NCBI GenBank assembly: GCA_028288725.1 | Contig: JAQGIC010000100.1 | Span: 1 to 43,883 of the forward strand | Source of the DNA: Rhodospirillales bacterium | Lineage (GTDB): Bacteria; Pseudomonadota; Alphaproteobacteria; ATCC43930; CGMCC-115725 | Reading direction: 5' to 3' | DNA length: 43,883 nucleotides | Notes under the pieces: generated by a model | Told to the model about the DNA's origin: nothing | What the model saw: the letters and a program-made list of their open reading frames with translations, nothing else | Databases searched by the model: none | Position numbers and translations under genes: made by a program | Part shown: positions 23,706 through 33,040 of the stretch, in pieces | How the letters are laid out: each line of letters opens with the position of its first letter | Position numbering within the stretch: the first letter of the stretch is position 1

Positions 23706-24953
23706 ATGGCCGCATTGCTGTTCACGCCGCTCGACCTACCGAACGGCGCCCGCCTGCCCAACCGGATCGCCAAGGCGGCGACGGAGGAAAATCTCGCAGG
23801 CTCCGCTCAGGCACCCGACGATCGGCTGGTCACGCTCTATCGTCGCTGGTCGGCCGGCGGGGCGGGCCTGCTGATCACCGGCAACGTCATGGTCGACGGG
23901 CGGGCACTGACCGGCCCGGCCGGCGTGGTGCTGGAAGCCGACACGGACCTGACGCCGTTCCGGCGCTGGGCCGAGGCGGCCAAGTCCGGCGGTGCCCAGG
24001 TCTGGATGCAGATCAGCCATCCTGGCCGTCAGGTCCAGGCGGCCCAGGGTGGCCTGACCTGGTCGCCGTCCGACGTGGCGATGGATCTCGGCAAGCATTC
24101 CAAGCTGTTCGCGCGGCCGACGCCGATGGGCTCGGAGGATATCGCCGAGACCATCGCCCGCTTCGCCGCGACCGCGCGGCAGGCCGAGGCCGCCGGCTTC
24201 GACGGGGTCGAGATCCATGGCGCCCACGGCTATCTGCTGTCGCAATTCCTGTCACCGCTGACCAACCGCCGGACCGACCGATGGGGCGGGGCGATCGAAA
24301 ATCGCGCGCGGCTGCTGATCGAGGCGGTCAAAGCGGTCCGCGCCGTGGTTCGGCCGGGGTTTGCCGTCGCGGTCAAGCTGAACTCGGCCGATTTCCAGCG
24401 CGGCGGGTTCGACCAGGCCGACGCGGTGCAGGTCATCCGGATGCTGAACGACCTGCCGGTCGATCTGCTCGAACTATCCGGCGGCAGCTATGAAAGCCCT
24501 GCGATGCAGGGCCGCACCGCCGATGGGCACACGCTGGCGCGCGAGGCCTATTTCCTGGAATTCGCAGTCGAACTGCAGCGGGCGGCCCGCATGCCGGTCA
24601 TGGTCACCGGCGGCATCCGCAGCCGCGCCACCGCCGAAAAGGTGATCGCCAGCGGCATGGCGGTCGCGGGCATGGCGACCAGCCTGGCGCTGGCGCCGGA
24701 TCTGCCCCGGCAATGGCGCGAGCGTGAACAGCCAGCGCCCGCTTTGCCCCTGCTGAAGTCGAAGAACAAGGTGATGGTCTCCCTAGCGAGTCAGGCATTC
24801 ATTCTGCGGCAATTGCGCCGGCTGGGGCGCGGCGCGGCGCCGAAACTGTCGCTGTCGCCACTGGTTTCGCTGCTGTTCAATCAATACCGGCGTAAACAGG
24901 CCGGCAAGCGCTATCAGGCTTGGCTGGCGAGGCGCTATCCGGAACTTGGCTGA
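23706..24953 (+). CDS. NADH:flavin oxidoreductase, old yellow enzyme family
   Basis: The 415-residue FMN enzyme has a TIM barrel. It begins LFTPLDLPNGARLPNRIAKAATEEN. The active-site region is VEIHGAHGYLLSQFLSPLTNRRTDRWGG (catalytic His and Asn-type contacts, about residues 175-200), with phosphate-binding segments VMVTGGIRSR and SGMAVAGMATSLAL further on. The HGAH motif replaces the HxxN of some family members. Members reduce activated double bonds of enones, nitro compounds or quinones with NAD(P)H. There is no Fe-S domain, so it is the short type. The divergent TetR gene probably controls it. Confidence 0.88.
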   Translation: MAALLFTPLDLPNGARLPNRIAKAATEENLAGSAQAPDDRLVTLYRRWSAGGAGLLITGNVMVDGRALTGPAGVVLEADTDLTPFRRWAEAAKSGGAQVWMQISHPGRQVQAAQGGLTWSPSDVAMDLGKHSKLFARPTPMGSEDIAETIARFAATARQAEAAGFDGVEIHGAHGYLLSQFLSPLTNRRTDRWGGAIENRARLLIEAVKAVRAVVRPGFAVAVKLNSADFQRGGFDQADAVQVIRMLNDLPVDLLELSGGSYESPAMQGRTADGHTLAREAYFLEFAVELQRAARMPVMVTGGIRSRATAEKVIASGMAVAGMATSLALAPDLPRQWREREQPAPALPLLKSKNKVMVSLASQAFILRQLRRLGRGAAPKLSLSPLVSLLFNQYRRKQAGKRYQAWLARRYPELG

Positions 24954-24966
24954 TCGACGGGGCTTG

Positions 24967-25392
24967 CTATTCCGGCATCGTCTCGCCGGTGCCGCCGAAT
25001 CCTTCCGGGAAGTCCTTCAGCTTCGGCAGGCCATCCTTCATGGGCAGCACGGTCTCGGCATAATTGACGTGCAGTACCGGTTCGAACGCCAGCGTCGGGA
25101 TGGTGGCGGCGAACACGTCGATCAGGCCGACGGTCGGATGACGGTTCGACAGATGCCCACCACATTTCGCGCAAAATTGGCGCTGGCTGAAGTCGGTTCT
25201 CTGATAGCTGGCGACATGCTCGGCGCCGGAGGTGACGCGCACGGTCTCAGGCTTCCACAGGCTGAAGGCGTTGACCGGCCCGCCGGACCAGGAGCGGCAG
25301 GAGCGGCAATGGCAATAGCCCATGACCTCCGGGGCGCCGGTGACCTCGATCGTGACGGCACCGCAAAAACAGCTTCCAAGGTGGGTCGTCAT
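24967..25392 (-). CDS. GFA-family (CENP-V/GFA domain) zinc protein
   Basis: The 141-residue protein has the GFA fold with paired zinc-binding cysteine motifs: GSCFCGAV (residues about 7-14), GYCHCRSCRSWSG (26-37) and QFCAKCGGHL near 75. These match glutathione-dependent formaldehyde-activating enzyme-like proteins, most of which have unknown substrates. Length is typical for the family. It is convergent with the oxidoreductase gene (13-base gap) and lies downstream of the broken DUF455 gene on the same strand. Confidence 0.85.
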   Translation of the reverse strand: MTTHLGSCFCGAVTIEVTGAPEVMGYCHCRSCRSWSGGPVNAFSLWKPETVRVTSGAEHVASYQRTDFSQRQFCAKCGGHLSNRHPTVGLIDVFAATIPTLAFEPVLHVNYAETVLPMKDGLPKLKDFPEGFGGTGETMPE

Positions 25393-25446
25393 GGCTTCCC
25401 CCTGTCTGTTCGTCGTCGATGTGGCGGACCGACTTTGCTCCGTCTT

Positions 25447-26125
25447 TCAGCGCTCGTCCATCGGCGCCGCCAAGGGCTCGTAGAAATCGGGCGGCAGTCC
25501 GGCCTGGTCGCGCGCCTCGGTGTTGAACGGCCGCTTCAAGGTCCCTTTGAAATGGCGGCGCACCAGGTCGTGCCAGGTCGGCTCCGGCTCCAGCCCCCGC
25601 GTGGCGCAGACCGCGTCGAAGCACCAGCGGCACGACGGCGAGGCGGGCGAGCAGGTCGTGCGCCGTCGCCTCGGCCGCCTGCCACAACCCGTCATGCGCC
25701 GGCAGGTCGCCATAGGCCGCGCCCAGGTCGGCCAGGCGAACGGCCAGCAGGCCGTGGTGGGTCGCCTCCTCGTCGGCGACCGTGACCCAGTCGTCCCAGA
25801 ATTCGCGTGGCAGGGCCGGATCGGCGAAGCGGGCGACCAGATCCCAGACCAGATCCAGCGCGTTCAGCTCGATATGGGCCAGCGCGTGCAGCAAGGCCAC
25901 GCGGGCGGGCAGGCCGCCGCCGGATCGCCGCTTCGGCATGTCGCGCGGCAGGCGCAGCGCCGGCGCCGCCGGTCGCGCCGGTCGATGGGGCGGCGGCGGA
26001 CCGGCACCCAGCGCGATCCGCCCGGCGCGCCAATCCTGGGCGAGCGCGTGGGTCAGCCGGATCTTCTCGGCCGGGGCGGCGGTCGACAGCACCTCGACCG
26101 CGCCTTCGCTCAGGCTCGCCACCAT
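25447..26125 (-). pseudogene. DUF455 ferritin-like protein gene with an internal deletion
   Basis: From ATG 26125 the frame encodes the N-terminal part of a DUF455 (MiaE-related, ferritin-like) protein: ALAHIELNALDLVWDL and VADEEATHHGLLAVRL are helices with iron ligands. After AHDLLARLAVVPLVL near 25635 the similarity jumps to another frame, which encodes the normal C-terminus (ATRGLEPEPTWHDLVRRHF, PPDFYEPLA) ending at 25447. Between them the family normally has about 45 residues, including the DEVGHV iron-ligand helix. The product would be frameshifted and lack metal ligands. The gene position after bcp and glnE is the usual one for the family. A sequencing gap is a less likely explanation. 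Confidence 0.75.
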
Positions 26126-26130
26126 GGGCC

Positions 26131-26595
26131 TCAGAGCGCCTTGGCGGCGGTCAGCACCGCATCGACATGGCCGTCGACCTTGACCTTGTGCCAGATGCCC
26201 CTGAGCACGCCATCGCCGCCGATCAGGAAGGTCGCTCGGTCGATGCCCATGTATTTCTTGCCATAGAGGCTCTTCTCGACCCAGCACTCATAGGCCTCGG
26301 TCACCGTGCCGTCGACGTCGGCCGCGAGCGTGAAGGGCAGTTCGTACTTCGCCTTGAACTTGTCGTGCTTGCCGACGGTGTCCTTGGACACGCCGATCAC
26401 CACCGCGCCGGCGCCCGAGAAATCCGGCAGCGCGTCGCGAAAGCCGCAGGCCTCCTTGGTGCAGCCCGGCGTGTCGTCCTTCGGATAGAAATACAGGATG
26501 ACCTTCTTGCCCTTGAGGGCCGAGAGGCTGATCGTGCCGTTGCCGTCGGTCGGCATCGTGAAATCCGGGGCCTTGTCGCCGATGCTGAGGCTCAT
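26131..26595 (-). CDS. bcp: Thiol peroxidase, Bcp/PrxQ-type peroxiredoxin
   Basis: The 154-residue cytoplasmic peroxiredoxin reduces hydrogen peroxide and organic hydroperoxides. The start has GDKAPDFTMPT, then the active site FYPKDDTPGCTKEACGFRD with peroxidatic Cys45 and resolving Cys50 (the PrxQ spacing of four residues), and VIGVSKDT. Length is normal. Its ATG overlaps the glnE stop by ATGA (26592-26595), indicating translational coupling; the DUF455 pseudogene begins 5 bases after its end. Confidence 0.95.
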   Translation of the reverse strand: MSLSIGDKAPDFTMPTDGNGTISLSALKGKKVILYFYPKDDTPGCTKEACGFRDALPDFSGAGAVVIGVSKDTVGKHDKFKAKYELPFTLAADVDGTVTEAYECWVEKSLYGKKYMGIDRATFLIGGDGVLRGIWHKVKVDGHVDAVLTAAKAL

Positions 26596-29500
26596 GGTAG
26601 CTTCGTCTCCGTCGGTTGATGATCGGGGTTGGCAAGGCGCAGCGCCGCCGCCGGCCGGGCGACCAGGCGTTCATATAGGGCCGAACCGCGCGCCGCCATC
26701 TCGTCCAGGCGCTGATGGGCCTGTTCCGGGCTCCTGGTGCCCGTGGCGCGCACCAGCGCGCGGGCGAGCAGGCTGGCGCTGCCGCCTTCGCCGCTGCCCT
26801 TGCCCAGCGCCACGCGCAGCACGCCCTGGATCTGATGCCAGAAATGCAGACCATCCAGCAGTTCGGCACCCACTTCCGCATCGAGCCGATGGACCGCGAC
26901 CAGCCTGCGGAAGGCGGACGCCGTCGGCGGCACGAGCACGCTCTCATCCTCCGGCCCGACGCGCAGTTGCAGGTATTGCGCGATGAACTCCAGATCGACC
27001 AGGCCGCCGCGCCGATGCTTGGCATCCCAGGCGAGCGGCTTTGGATGGGCCTTTTCGATGCGGATGCGCATGTCGTCGACATCGAGCAGCAGCCGGTCCG
27101 GGTCGCGCGGCTTGGTCAGGATGCGCTTGATCTGGACTTCGACCTCGCGGCCGAACGCGCCATCGCCGGCGATGGCGCGGGCGCGGGTCAATGCCATGCG
27201 CTCCCAGGTCCAGGCCTGGTCCTCATGGTATCTCAGGAACCCGTCCAGGCGGGAGGCGATCGGCCCGGCATTGCCGGACGGCCGGAGTCGCATGTCGACC
27301 TCGTAGAGATTGCCTTCGCCGGTCGGCGCCTGCAGCGCGTTGATCAGGCGTTGGCCGAGGCGCGCGTAGTAGGTCGTATAGGGCAGCGGCTTCGCGCCAT
27401 CCGAGGCGTCGGCATCCTCGGGCACGGCATAGAGGAAGATCAGATCCAGGTCGGAGAGCTGGTTGAGCTCCGAGCTGCCGAGCTTGCCCAGGCCCAGCAC
27501 CAGGAAGCGCCCGCCCGCGACCCGGCCGTGCTGGCGCGCGAATTCTTCCTCGACCCGGGGCAGCAGCGTCGCGATCACGATATCGGCCACGGCCGAGAAA
27601 TGCCGGCCGGAGCGCGCACCCTCGATCCGGCCCTGCAGCAGCTGGACGCCGATCTGGAATTTGCGGTCGTTGGCCCAGCGCCGGGTCAGGTCGAGCACGT
27701 CCTCGTAGTCCCGCGCGCGGGCGACCGACAGGCTGAGATCCCGGGCGAGCGCCCGGCGCAGGCCCGGCTCGTCGTTCGGCAGCGGAATGAAGAAGGCGCC
27801 GCTGATGACGCCGTCGAGCAGCAGCGGCCGCCGCGCCAGCTGGACCGCCAATTGGGGCGACTCGCCCATGATCTCGGCGACCAGCTGCAGCAGATCGGGA
27901 TGATGCTGGAACAGCGAGAACAGCTGCACGCCCGCCGGCAGATGACCCAGGAACTCATCGAAGCGGGCGAAGGCGAAGTTCGGATCGGCGGTCTTGCCCA
28001 GCACGCGCAGCAGCGCCGGCGTCAGCTCGGTCAACAGCTCGCGCGCCCGGGCGCTGCGCGTCGCGCGGATACGGCCGTGGTGCCAGCCGCGGATCGCGTC
28101 GGCCACCGGCTCCGGCGATGTGAACCCCATGGTCTTGAGCGTCGCCAGCGTATCCGGGTCGATATCCTTGCCGGTGAAGACCAGATTGCCCTCGGCCGAG
28201 AGCGTCGGCGCGCCCCGGAACAGCTCGGCGAAATGCCGGCGCACGGTCGACAGTTCCTGGCCGAGGTCGGCCGCGAACGGCCCCGCACCCGGATAGCCCA
28301 GAAAGACGGCCAACCGATCCAACGCCTTGGGATCGGTCGGCAGGCTGTGGGTCTGGGCGTCCTCGATCATCTGCAGCCGGTGCTCGACCCGGCGCAGCAC
28401 CTGGTAGGCGTGGGACAGATCGTCGGCGATCGGGTCGGCCAGGCGTCCGGCCGCGACCAGCCCTTCGAGCGTCTCGATCGTGCCGGGGCTGCGCAGCGCC
28501 GGCTCGCGGCCGCCCCAGATCAGCTGCTGGGTCTGGGCGAAGAACTCGATCTCGCGGATGCCGCCATGACCCAGCTTGATATTATGGCCGGCGAGGCCGG
28601 CGGCCGGCGCGCCATGGCGCGCGTCGATCTGGCGCTTGATCGAATGGATGTCGCGGATTGCCGCGAAATCCAGATGCTTGCGCCAGAGGAAGGGCCCGAG
28701 CGCCTTCAGGAAGGCATAGCCGGCCGGGATGTCCCCCGCGACCGGTCGCGCCTTGATCATGGCGGCACGCTCCCAGTTCTGGCCCAGGCTGCCGTAATAG
28801 CTTTCCGCCGCCGCGACCGAAACGGCCGGCGGGGTCGAGGCCGGATCGGGGCGCAGGCGCAGGTCGGTGCGAAAGACGTACCCATCGGCCGTGCGCTCCT
28901 CCAGCAGCTTGACCAGGTCGCGGGCAAGCCGCGCCATCAGGCTCTGGATGTCGTTCCGGCCGCGATAGTCCATCCGCTCGGCATCGAACAGGATGATGAG
29001 GTCGATATCGGATGAATAATTCAGCTCGTGCGCGCCCAGCTTGCCCATGCCCAGCACGATCACGCCGCAATCGCGCTCCGGATCGTCCGGATGCGCCAGC
29101 GCCAGTTGGCCGAGCTTGGCGGCGCCGATCAGCAGATGACGCCAGGCTGCCTTCAAGGCGGCATCCGCCAGCGCGCTGAGCGCGCCGGTGATGCGGTCGA
29201 GTGGCCAGATCTCGGCGATGTCGGCGAGCGCGATGACCAGCGCCGCCCGGCGCTTGGCGCCGCGCAGCCGCGCCATGATGTCGCTGGGGGCCTCATGGCC
29301 GGTGATGGCGGCGAGGGCGGCGAGCGCGGCATCGAGCGCCGGGGCCGCCCCCTGGGTCATGACCGCCAGCACCGTCGCCGGCTCGCGCAGTGCCAGCCGG
29401 GTAAGATAGGGCGAATTGCCGAAGACCGAGTCGAGCCAGGCGTGGGCGACCGGGTCGGCGGCGACCGCCAACATGCCGTGCCCGAGGGCCAAGGCGGGAT

Positions 29501-29639
29501 CGCTTGATCCCGCCGAGTCGCCGATTTCCACGGCCGACGTGACCCAACGTTCCCACTCGGTTGCGGTCTGCGCCGTATCGGCCGCCTCGGGCAGACGCGC
29601 GATTTGGATCCGCTCGGCTAGCTTGAAAGGCTCGGACAT
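26592..29639 (-). CDS. glnE: Glutamine synthetase adenylyltransferase/deadenylase
   Basis: The 1015-residue bifunctional enzyme adds or removes AMP on glutamine synthetase in response to PII and glutamine. Two nucleotidyltransferase domains are visible: the deadenylase with GMGKLGAHELNYSSDIDLI near residue 200 and the adenylylase with GLGKLGSSELNQLSDLDLI near 715, each followed by a PII-uridylyl-transferase-like helical domain (for example LKLGHGGIREIEFFAQ and RRGGLVDLEFIAQYL). Start MSEPFKL at 29639 is chosen by similarity; the frame continues upstream without a plausible start. Length is close to alphaproteobacterial homologues. Confidence 0.95.
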   Translation of the reverse strand: MSEPFKLAERIQIARLPEAADTAQTATEWERWVTSAVEIGDSAGSSDPALALGHGMLAVAADPVAHAWLDSVFGNSPYLTRLALREPATVLAVMTQGAAPALDAALAALAAITGHEAPSDIMARLRGAKRRAALVIALADIAEIWPLDRITGALSALADAALKAAWRHLLIGAAKLGQLALAHPDDPERDCGVIVLGMGKLGAHELNYSSDIDLIILFDAERMDYRGRNDIQSLMARLARDLVKLLEERTADGYVFRTDLRLRPDPASTPPAVSVAAAESYYGSLGQNWERAAMIKARPVAGDIPAGYAFLKALGPFLWRKHLDFAAIRDIHSIKRQIDARHGAPAAGLAGHNIKLGHGGIREIEFFAQTQQLIWGGREPALRSPGTIETLEGLVAAGRLADPIADDLSHAYQVLRRVEHRLQMIEDAQTHSLPTDPKALDRLAVFLGYPGAGPFAADLGQELSTVRRHFAELFRGAPTLSAEGNLVFTGKDIDPDTLATLKTMGFTSPEPVADAIRGWHHGRIRATRSARARELLTELTPALLRVLGKTADPNFAFARFDEFLGHLPAGVQLFSLFQHHPDLLQLVAEIMGESPQLAVQLARRPLLLDGVISGAFFIPLPNDEPGLRRALARDLSLSVARARDYEDVLDLTRRWANDRKFQIGVQLLQGRIEGARSGRHFSAVADIVIATLLPRVEEEFARQHGRVAGGRFLVLGLGKLGSSELNQLSDLDLIFLYAVPEDADASDGAKPLPYTTYYARLGQRLINALQAPTGEGNLYEVDMRLRPSGNAGPIASRLDGFLRYHEDQAWTWERMALTRARAIAGDGAFGREVEVQIKRILTKPRDPDRLLLDVDDMRIRIEKAHPKPLAWDAKHRRGGLVDLEFIAQYLQLRVGPEDESVLVPPTASAFRRLVAVHRLDAEVGAELLDGLHFWHQIQGVLRVALGKGSGEGGSASLLARALVRATGTRSPEQAHQRLDEMAARGSALYERLVARPAAALRLANPDHQPTETKLP

Positions 29640-29752
29640 CCCACACCCTTGGTTCCCGGAACCCCTGACGTAGCGCCCGGCGCCCTTCTCCGCAAGCCGG
29701 CCCCGCGAGACGCAACCCTTGCGCCGGCCGCGCCGGCAGGGCACGACTAGGC

Positions 29753-32700
29753 ATGATGAAGGACGAGGCAGAGACGAAATCGGCCGAGGACTCGGCCGAC
29801 TCGGCCGAGGCCGCATCGCCGCGCCCGCGTCGTCCCCGCAAACACCGCCCGTTCTGGGCCCATCCGCTGCTGTGGCTGGTCGAGATCGTCGGCGGCCTGG
29901 TGGCATTGGTCCTGCTCTGCGTCGGCCTTCTGGCGGCCCGGCTGCAGTGGGGGCCGCTCGAGCTTGGGTTTCTGAAGCCGGAGCTGGTCGCCTGGCTGAA
30001 TACCCGGTCGGATCCGCTCGCGATCGAAATCGACCGCGCGTCGCTCAACTGGGGCGCCGGCCGATCGACCGCCGAACTGGTCGCCTCCGGTATCCATGTC
30101 ACCGATCCGGCCGGCATGTCGGTCGCGACCCTGCCGAAACTGTCGGTCACGATCGCGCTGCGCGGCCTGTTGACCGGCAAGCTCGAGCCGACCCGAATCG
30201 CCCTGCTGCGGCCGGATCTGAAGATTCTGCGGACGGCGCAGGGCGCGATCGGCATCGATCTGGGGCCCGGGATTGCGTCCGAAACCATGGCGCCCTCCGC
30301 CGCGCCGCCGCCCGATGCGCTGATCGCCCTGCTGCACGACTTCGCCGGCAAGCCGCAGCCGGGCGATCCCTTGCACCTGTTGAACCAGCTTTCGATCCTG
30401 GAGGCGTCGATCACGGTCGACGATCGCGCGAGCGACGTGGTCTGGCGTCTGACCGACGGCGAATTGGACCTGTCGCGGACCGACGACGGCCTTTCGGGCG
30501 AAACCTCCGCCTCGCTCGGGATCGGCAAAGGCACCAGCCGGGCATCGGGACGGGTTCATTACGATAGCGCAACGGATGCCGCGCGCTTCAGCCTGTCGCT
30601 CGAAGGACTGGATCCGGCGAAATGGGCCTCGGCGCTGCCGCCGGAGCTTTCCGTCGCGTCCGAGGTGCGGCTGACGCTATCGGGCTCGCTCGACGGCAGC
30701 GCCAAACTGCTGCCGCTGCAGCTCGGCAACGTGCATTTCCGGCTGGACGGCGGCAGCGGTCAAATCGTCGATCCGCAGTTGGCCGGCGGCCAGCTCGCGC
30801 TGAAATCGCTGAATGTCGAAGCGAACTACGATCCGGCCGCCCATCGGCTCAGCCTCGGTACGCTGCATCTCGACCTGGACGGTCCGGTGATCGACGCGCA
30901 TGCGACGCTCGACGGGCTGCAGCCGGCGCTGGCCGAGCCGACCGCCGGCGCCTTGCCGCTGACCGGGGGCCTCACCATCACCGGCATGAGTATGGACCGG
31001 CTGGCCCATACCTGGCCCGAGGGTCTGGCCGAGGGCGCGCGGGAATGGATCGTCCAGAATCTGTCGGTCGGGAAGATCGATCGCCTCGACCTGACCGCGA
31101 TCGCCCAGGTCGAGCGGTTCCCGCTGCAATTGACCCATACGAGCTTCAAGGGGCGGATGGGGTTGACCGGTTTCACGGTCGATTATCTGCATGGCTTGCC
31201 CAAGTTGCAGGGGGTGGATGCCCAGATCGACTTCAACCAGGATTCCATGAATTTCGCGATCTCGTCCGGCAATCTGCTGGGCCTGCACGTGCCGCAGGCG
31301 GCGATCGTCATCGACCAGTTCGATGCCGATATGCAGCGCATGGTGGTCGATGTCGGCATCCAGGGACCCGTCCAGGACGTGCTGACCGTGCTCGACTACA
31401 AGCCGCTGGGTTATGCCAAGAAGATCGGGCTCGAGCCGAAGCGGACCGCCGGTACGGCCGACGGCACCCTGCATCTGGGCTTCCCGCTGAACAACGAGCT
31501 GGGCTTCGACGAGATCGACTACGCGGCCAAGGCCGAACTGGCCAATCTCGGCGTGAAGCGGGCCGTGTTCGAGCGTGACGTGACCGACGGGCGCTTCTCG
31601 CTGACGCTCGACAAGTCCGCGCTGACGCTCGAAGGCATCGGCAAGCTCGACGGCGTTCCGACCGAAGCGCGCTGGGTCGAGCGGTTGGGCGGCAAGCTGG
31701 CGGCGCGGAGTCAGGTCCGCGCCAAAGCCGTCGTGGACGATCGGGCGCGTCAGCGCTTCGGTATCGACCCGATACCCGACATTCTGCACGGGCCGGCCGG
31801 GGTCGACGTGACGTATCAGGTGTTCGACGATCACCGCAGCCGGGTCGAGGCGGTGCTCGACCTGTCGCCGTCGAGCCTGAGGCTTGATGCGGTCGATTGG
31901 ACCAAGAAACCTGGCGTCCCGGGCCATGCCATGGTCGGCTTCGATATGGTGGACGGCGCGATCGGGGCCTTGGACGCCCTCAAGGTCCAGGCCGGCGACC
32001 TCGATCTCGACGCGACCATGCGCTTCGACGGCGGCAATATCCGGCGCATGGATCTGACGCGGCTGAAGCTGGGCGGCACCAATGCCGCCGGCTCGGTCGA
32101 GCGGCAGGCCGACGGCGGCTGGACCATCCGAGGCGGCGGTCCGGCGATCGACGTCGGCCCGCTCTTGAAAAAGCTGGGCGAAGCGGGTCCGGACGAGAAG
32201 GCGAAGGACGACGGGCCGAAGCTCGATATCCAGGCCACGACCGATCGGCTGATCCTCGGACCGGACCGCGTCCTGCGGACGGTCGCGTTCGATGGCCTGA
32301 TCGCCCGCAACCGGCTCGAATACGGCAAGCTCGATGGACAGCTGGGCGCCAAGGGCGCGGCCGGCTTCCATCTCGACCGGATCGAGGCGGGCGGCCAATT
32401 CGCGCTCACGACCGATGATTTCGGCGCCCTGCTCAAGGTGTTCGACGTGTCGGACAATGTGGTCGGCGGCAAATTTTCGGCGATCGGCACCGCCGTGCCG
32501 GTCAATGACGCCCGGCGCTATGTCGGCAAGGCCGAGGGGACCAGTTACCGGGTGATCCGGGCGCCGTTCATGGCGCGAATGCTGTCGATCGCCTCGCTCA
32601 CCTCGATCGCCAGCCTGCTCTCGGGCGATGGCCTGCCGTTCGCGATCTTCAAAAGCGACTTCACGCTCGAAAACGGCCGGCTTGCGTTGCGCGACGGTCA

Positions 32701-33031
32701 TGCTTCGGGCGGCGCGCTCGGCATCAATGCCAACGGCTGGGTCGATCTCGATCACAACATGCTGGATCTGAGCGGCACGCTGGTGCCGGCCTACACGCTC
32801 AACAGCATCCTGAACAATATCCCGCTGGTGGGCGATCTGATCACCGGCGGCGAGGGCACCGGCCTGTTTGCCGCGAACTACCGTCTGTCGGGTTCGCTCG
32901 ACGATCCGCAGATCAGCATGAACCCGCTGAGCGCGCTGGCACCGGGATTCCTCAGGCACTTGTTCCTGTTCGACGCGCCGTCGGCGCCGACGCCGGATCC
33001 GCGCGCGCCCTCGGCGGACGCGAAGCCCTAG
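29753..33031 (+). CDS. AsmA/YhdP-like envelope protein (DUF3971)
   Basis: The 1092-residue protein has a charged cytoplasmic N-terminus (residues 1-32), one transmembrane helix (about 39-62) and a very long periplasmic beta-rich region. The C-terminal block LDLSGTLVPAYTLNSILNNI with PLVGDLITGGEGTGLFAANY and LSGSLDDPQISMNPLSALAP is characteristic of AsmA-like/YhdP proteins, which bridge inner and outer membranes and are implicated in phospholipid transport. A Pro/Asp/Ala tail ends the protein. It is divergent from glnE with a 113-base gap, the same arrangement as in related alphaproteobacteria. Confidence 0.88.
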   Translation: MMKDEAETKSAEDSADSAEAASPRPRRPRKHRPFWAHPLLWLVEIVGGLVALVLLCVGLLAARLQWGPLELGFLKPELVAWLNTRSDPLAIEIDRASLNWGAGRSTAELVASGIHVTDPAGMSVATLPKLSVTIALRGLLTGKLEPTRIALLRPDLKILRTAQGAIGIDLGPGIASETMAPSAAPPPDALIALLHDFAGKPQPGDPLHLLNQLSILEASITVDDRASDVVWRLTDGELDLSRTDDGLSGETSASLGIGKGTSRASGRVHYDSATDAARFSLSLEGLDPAKWASALPPELSVASEVRLTLSGSLDGSAKLLPLQLGNVHFRLDGGSGQIVDPQLAGGQLALKSLNVEANYDPAAHRLSLGTLHLDLDGPVIDAHATLDGLQPALAEPTAGALPLTGGLTITGMSMDRLAHTWPEGLAEGAREWIVQNLSVGKIDRLDLTAIAQVERFPLQLTHTSFKGRMGLTGFTVDYLHGLPKLQGVDAQIDFNQDSMNFAISSGNLLGLHVPQAAIVIDQFDADMQRMVVDVGIQGPVQDVLTVLDYKPLGYAKKIGLEPKRTAGTADGTLHLGFPLNNELGFDEIDYAAKAELANLGVKRAVFERDVTDGRFSLTLDKSALTLEGIGKLDGVPTEARWVERLGGKLAARSQVRAKAVVDDRARQRFGIDPIPDILHGPAGVDVTYQVFDDHRSRVEAVLDLSPSSLRLDAVDWTKKPGVPGHAMVGFDMVDGAIGALDALKVQAGDLDLDATMRFDGGNIRRMDLTRLKLGGTNAAGSVERQADGGWTIRGGGPAIDVGPLLKKLGEAGPDEKAKDDGPKLDIQATTDRLILGPDRVLRTVAFDGLIARNRLEYGKLDGQLGAKGAAGFHLDRIEAGGQFALTTDDFGALLKVFDVSDNVVGGKFSAIGTAVPVNDARRYVGKAEGTSYRVIRAPFMARMLSIASLTSIASLLSGDGLPFAIFKSDFTLENGRLALRDGHASGGALGINANGWVDLDHNMLDLSGTLVPAYTLNSILNNIPLVGDLITGGEGTGLFAANYRLSGSLDDPQISMNPLSALAPGFLRHLFLFDAPSAPTPDPRAPSADAKP

Positions 33032-33040
33032 CTCAGCTCC

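Noticed and set aside
26715-29015. 766-codon plus-strand ORF opposite glnE
   Set aside because: Antisense shadow of glnE with no domain signature.
30677-32959. 760-codon minus-strand ORF opposite the AsmA-like gene
   Set aside because: Antisense shadow; the plus-strand frame has a membrane helix and recognisable C-terminal block.
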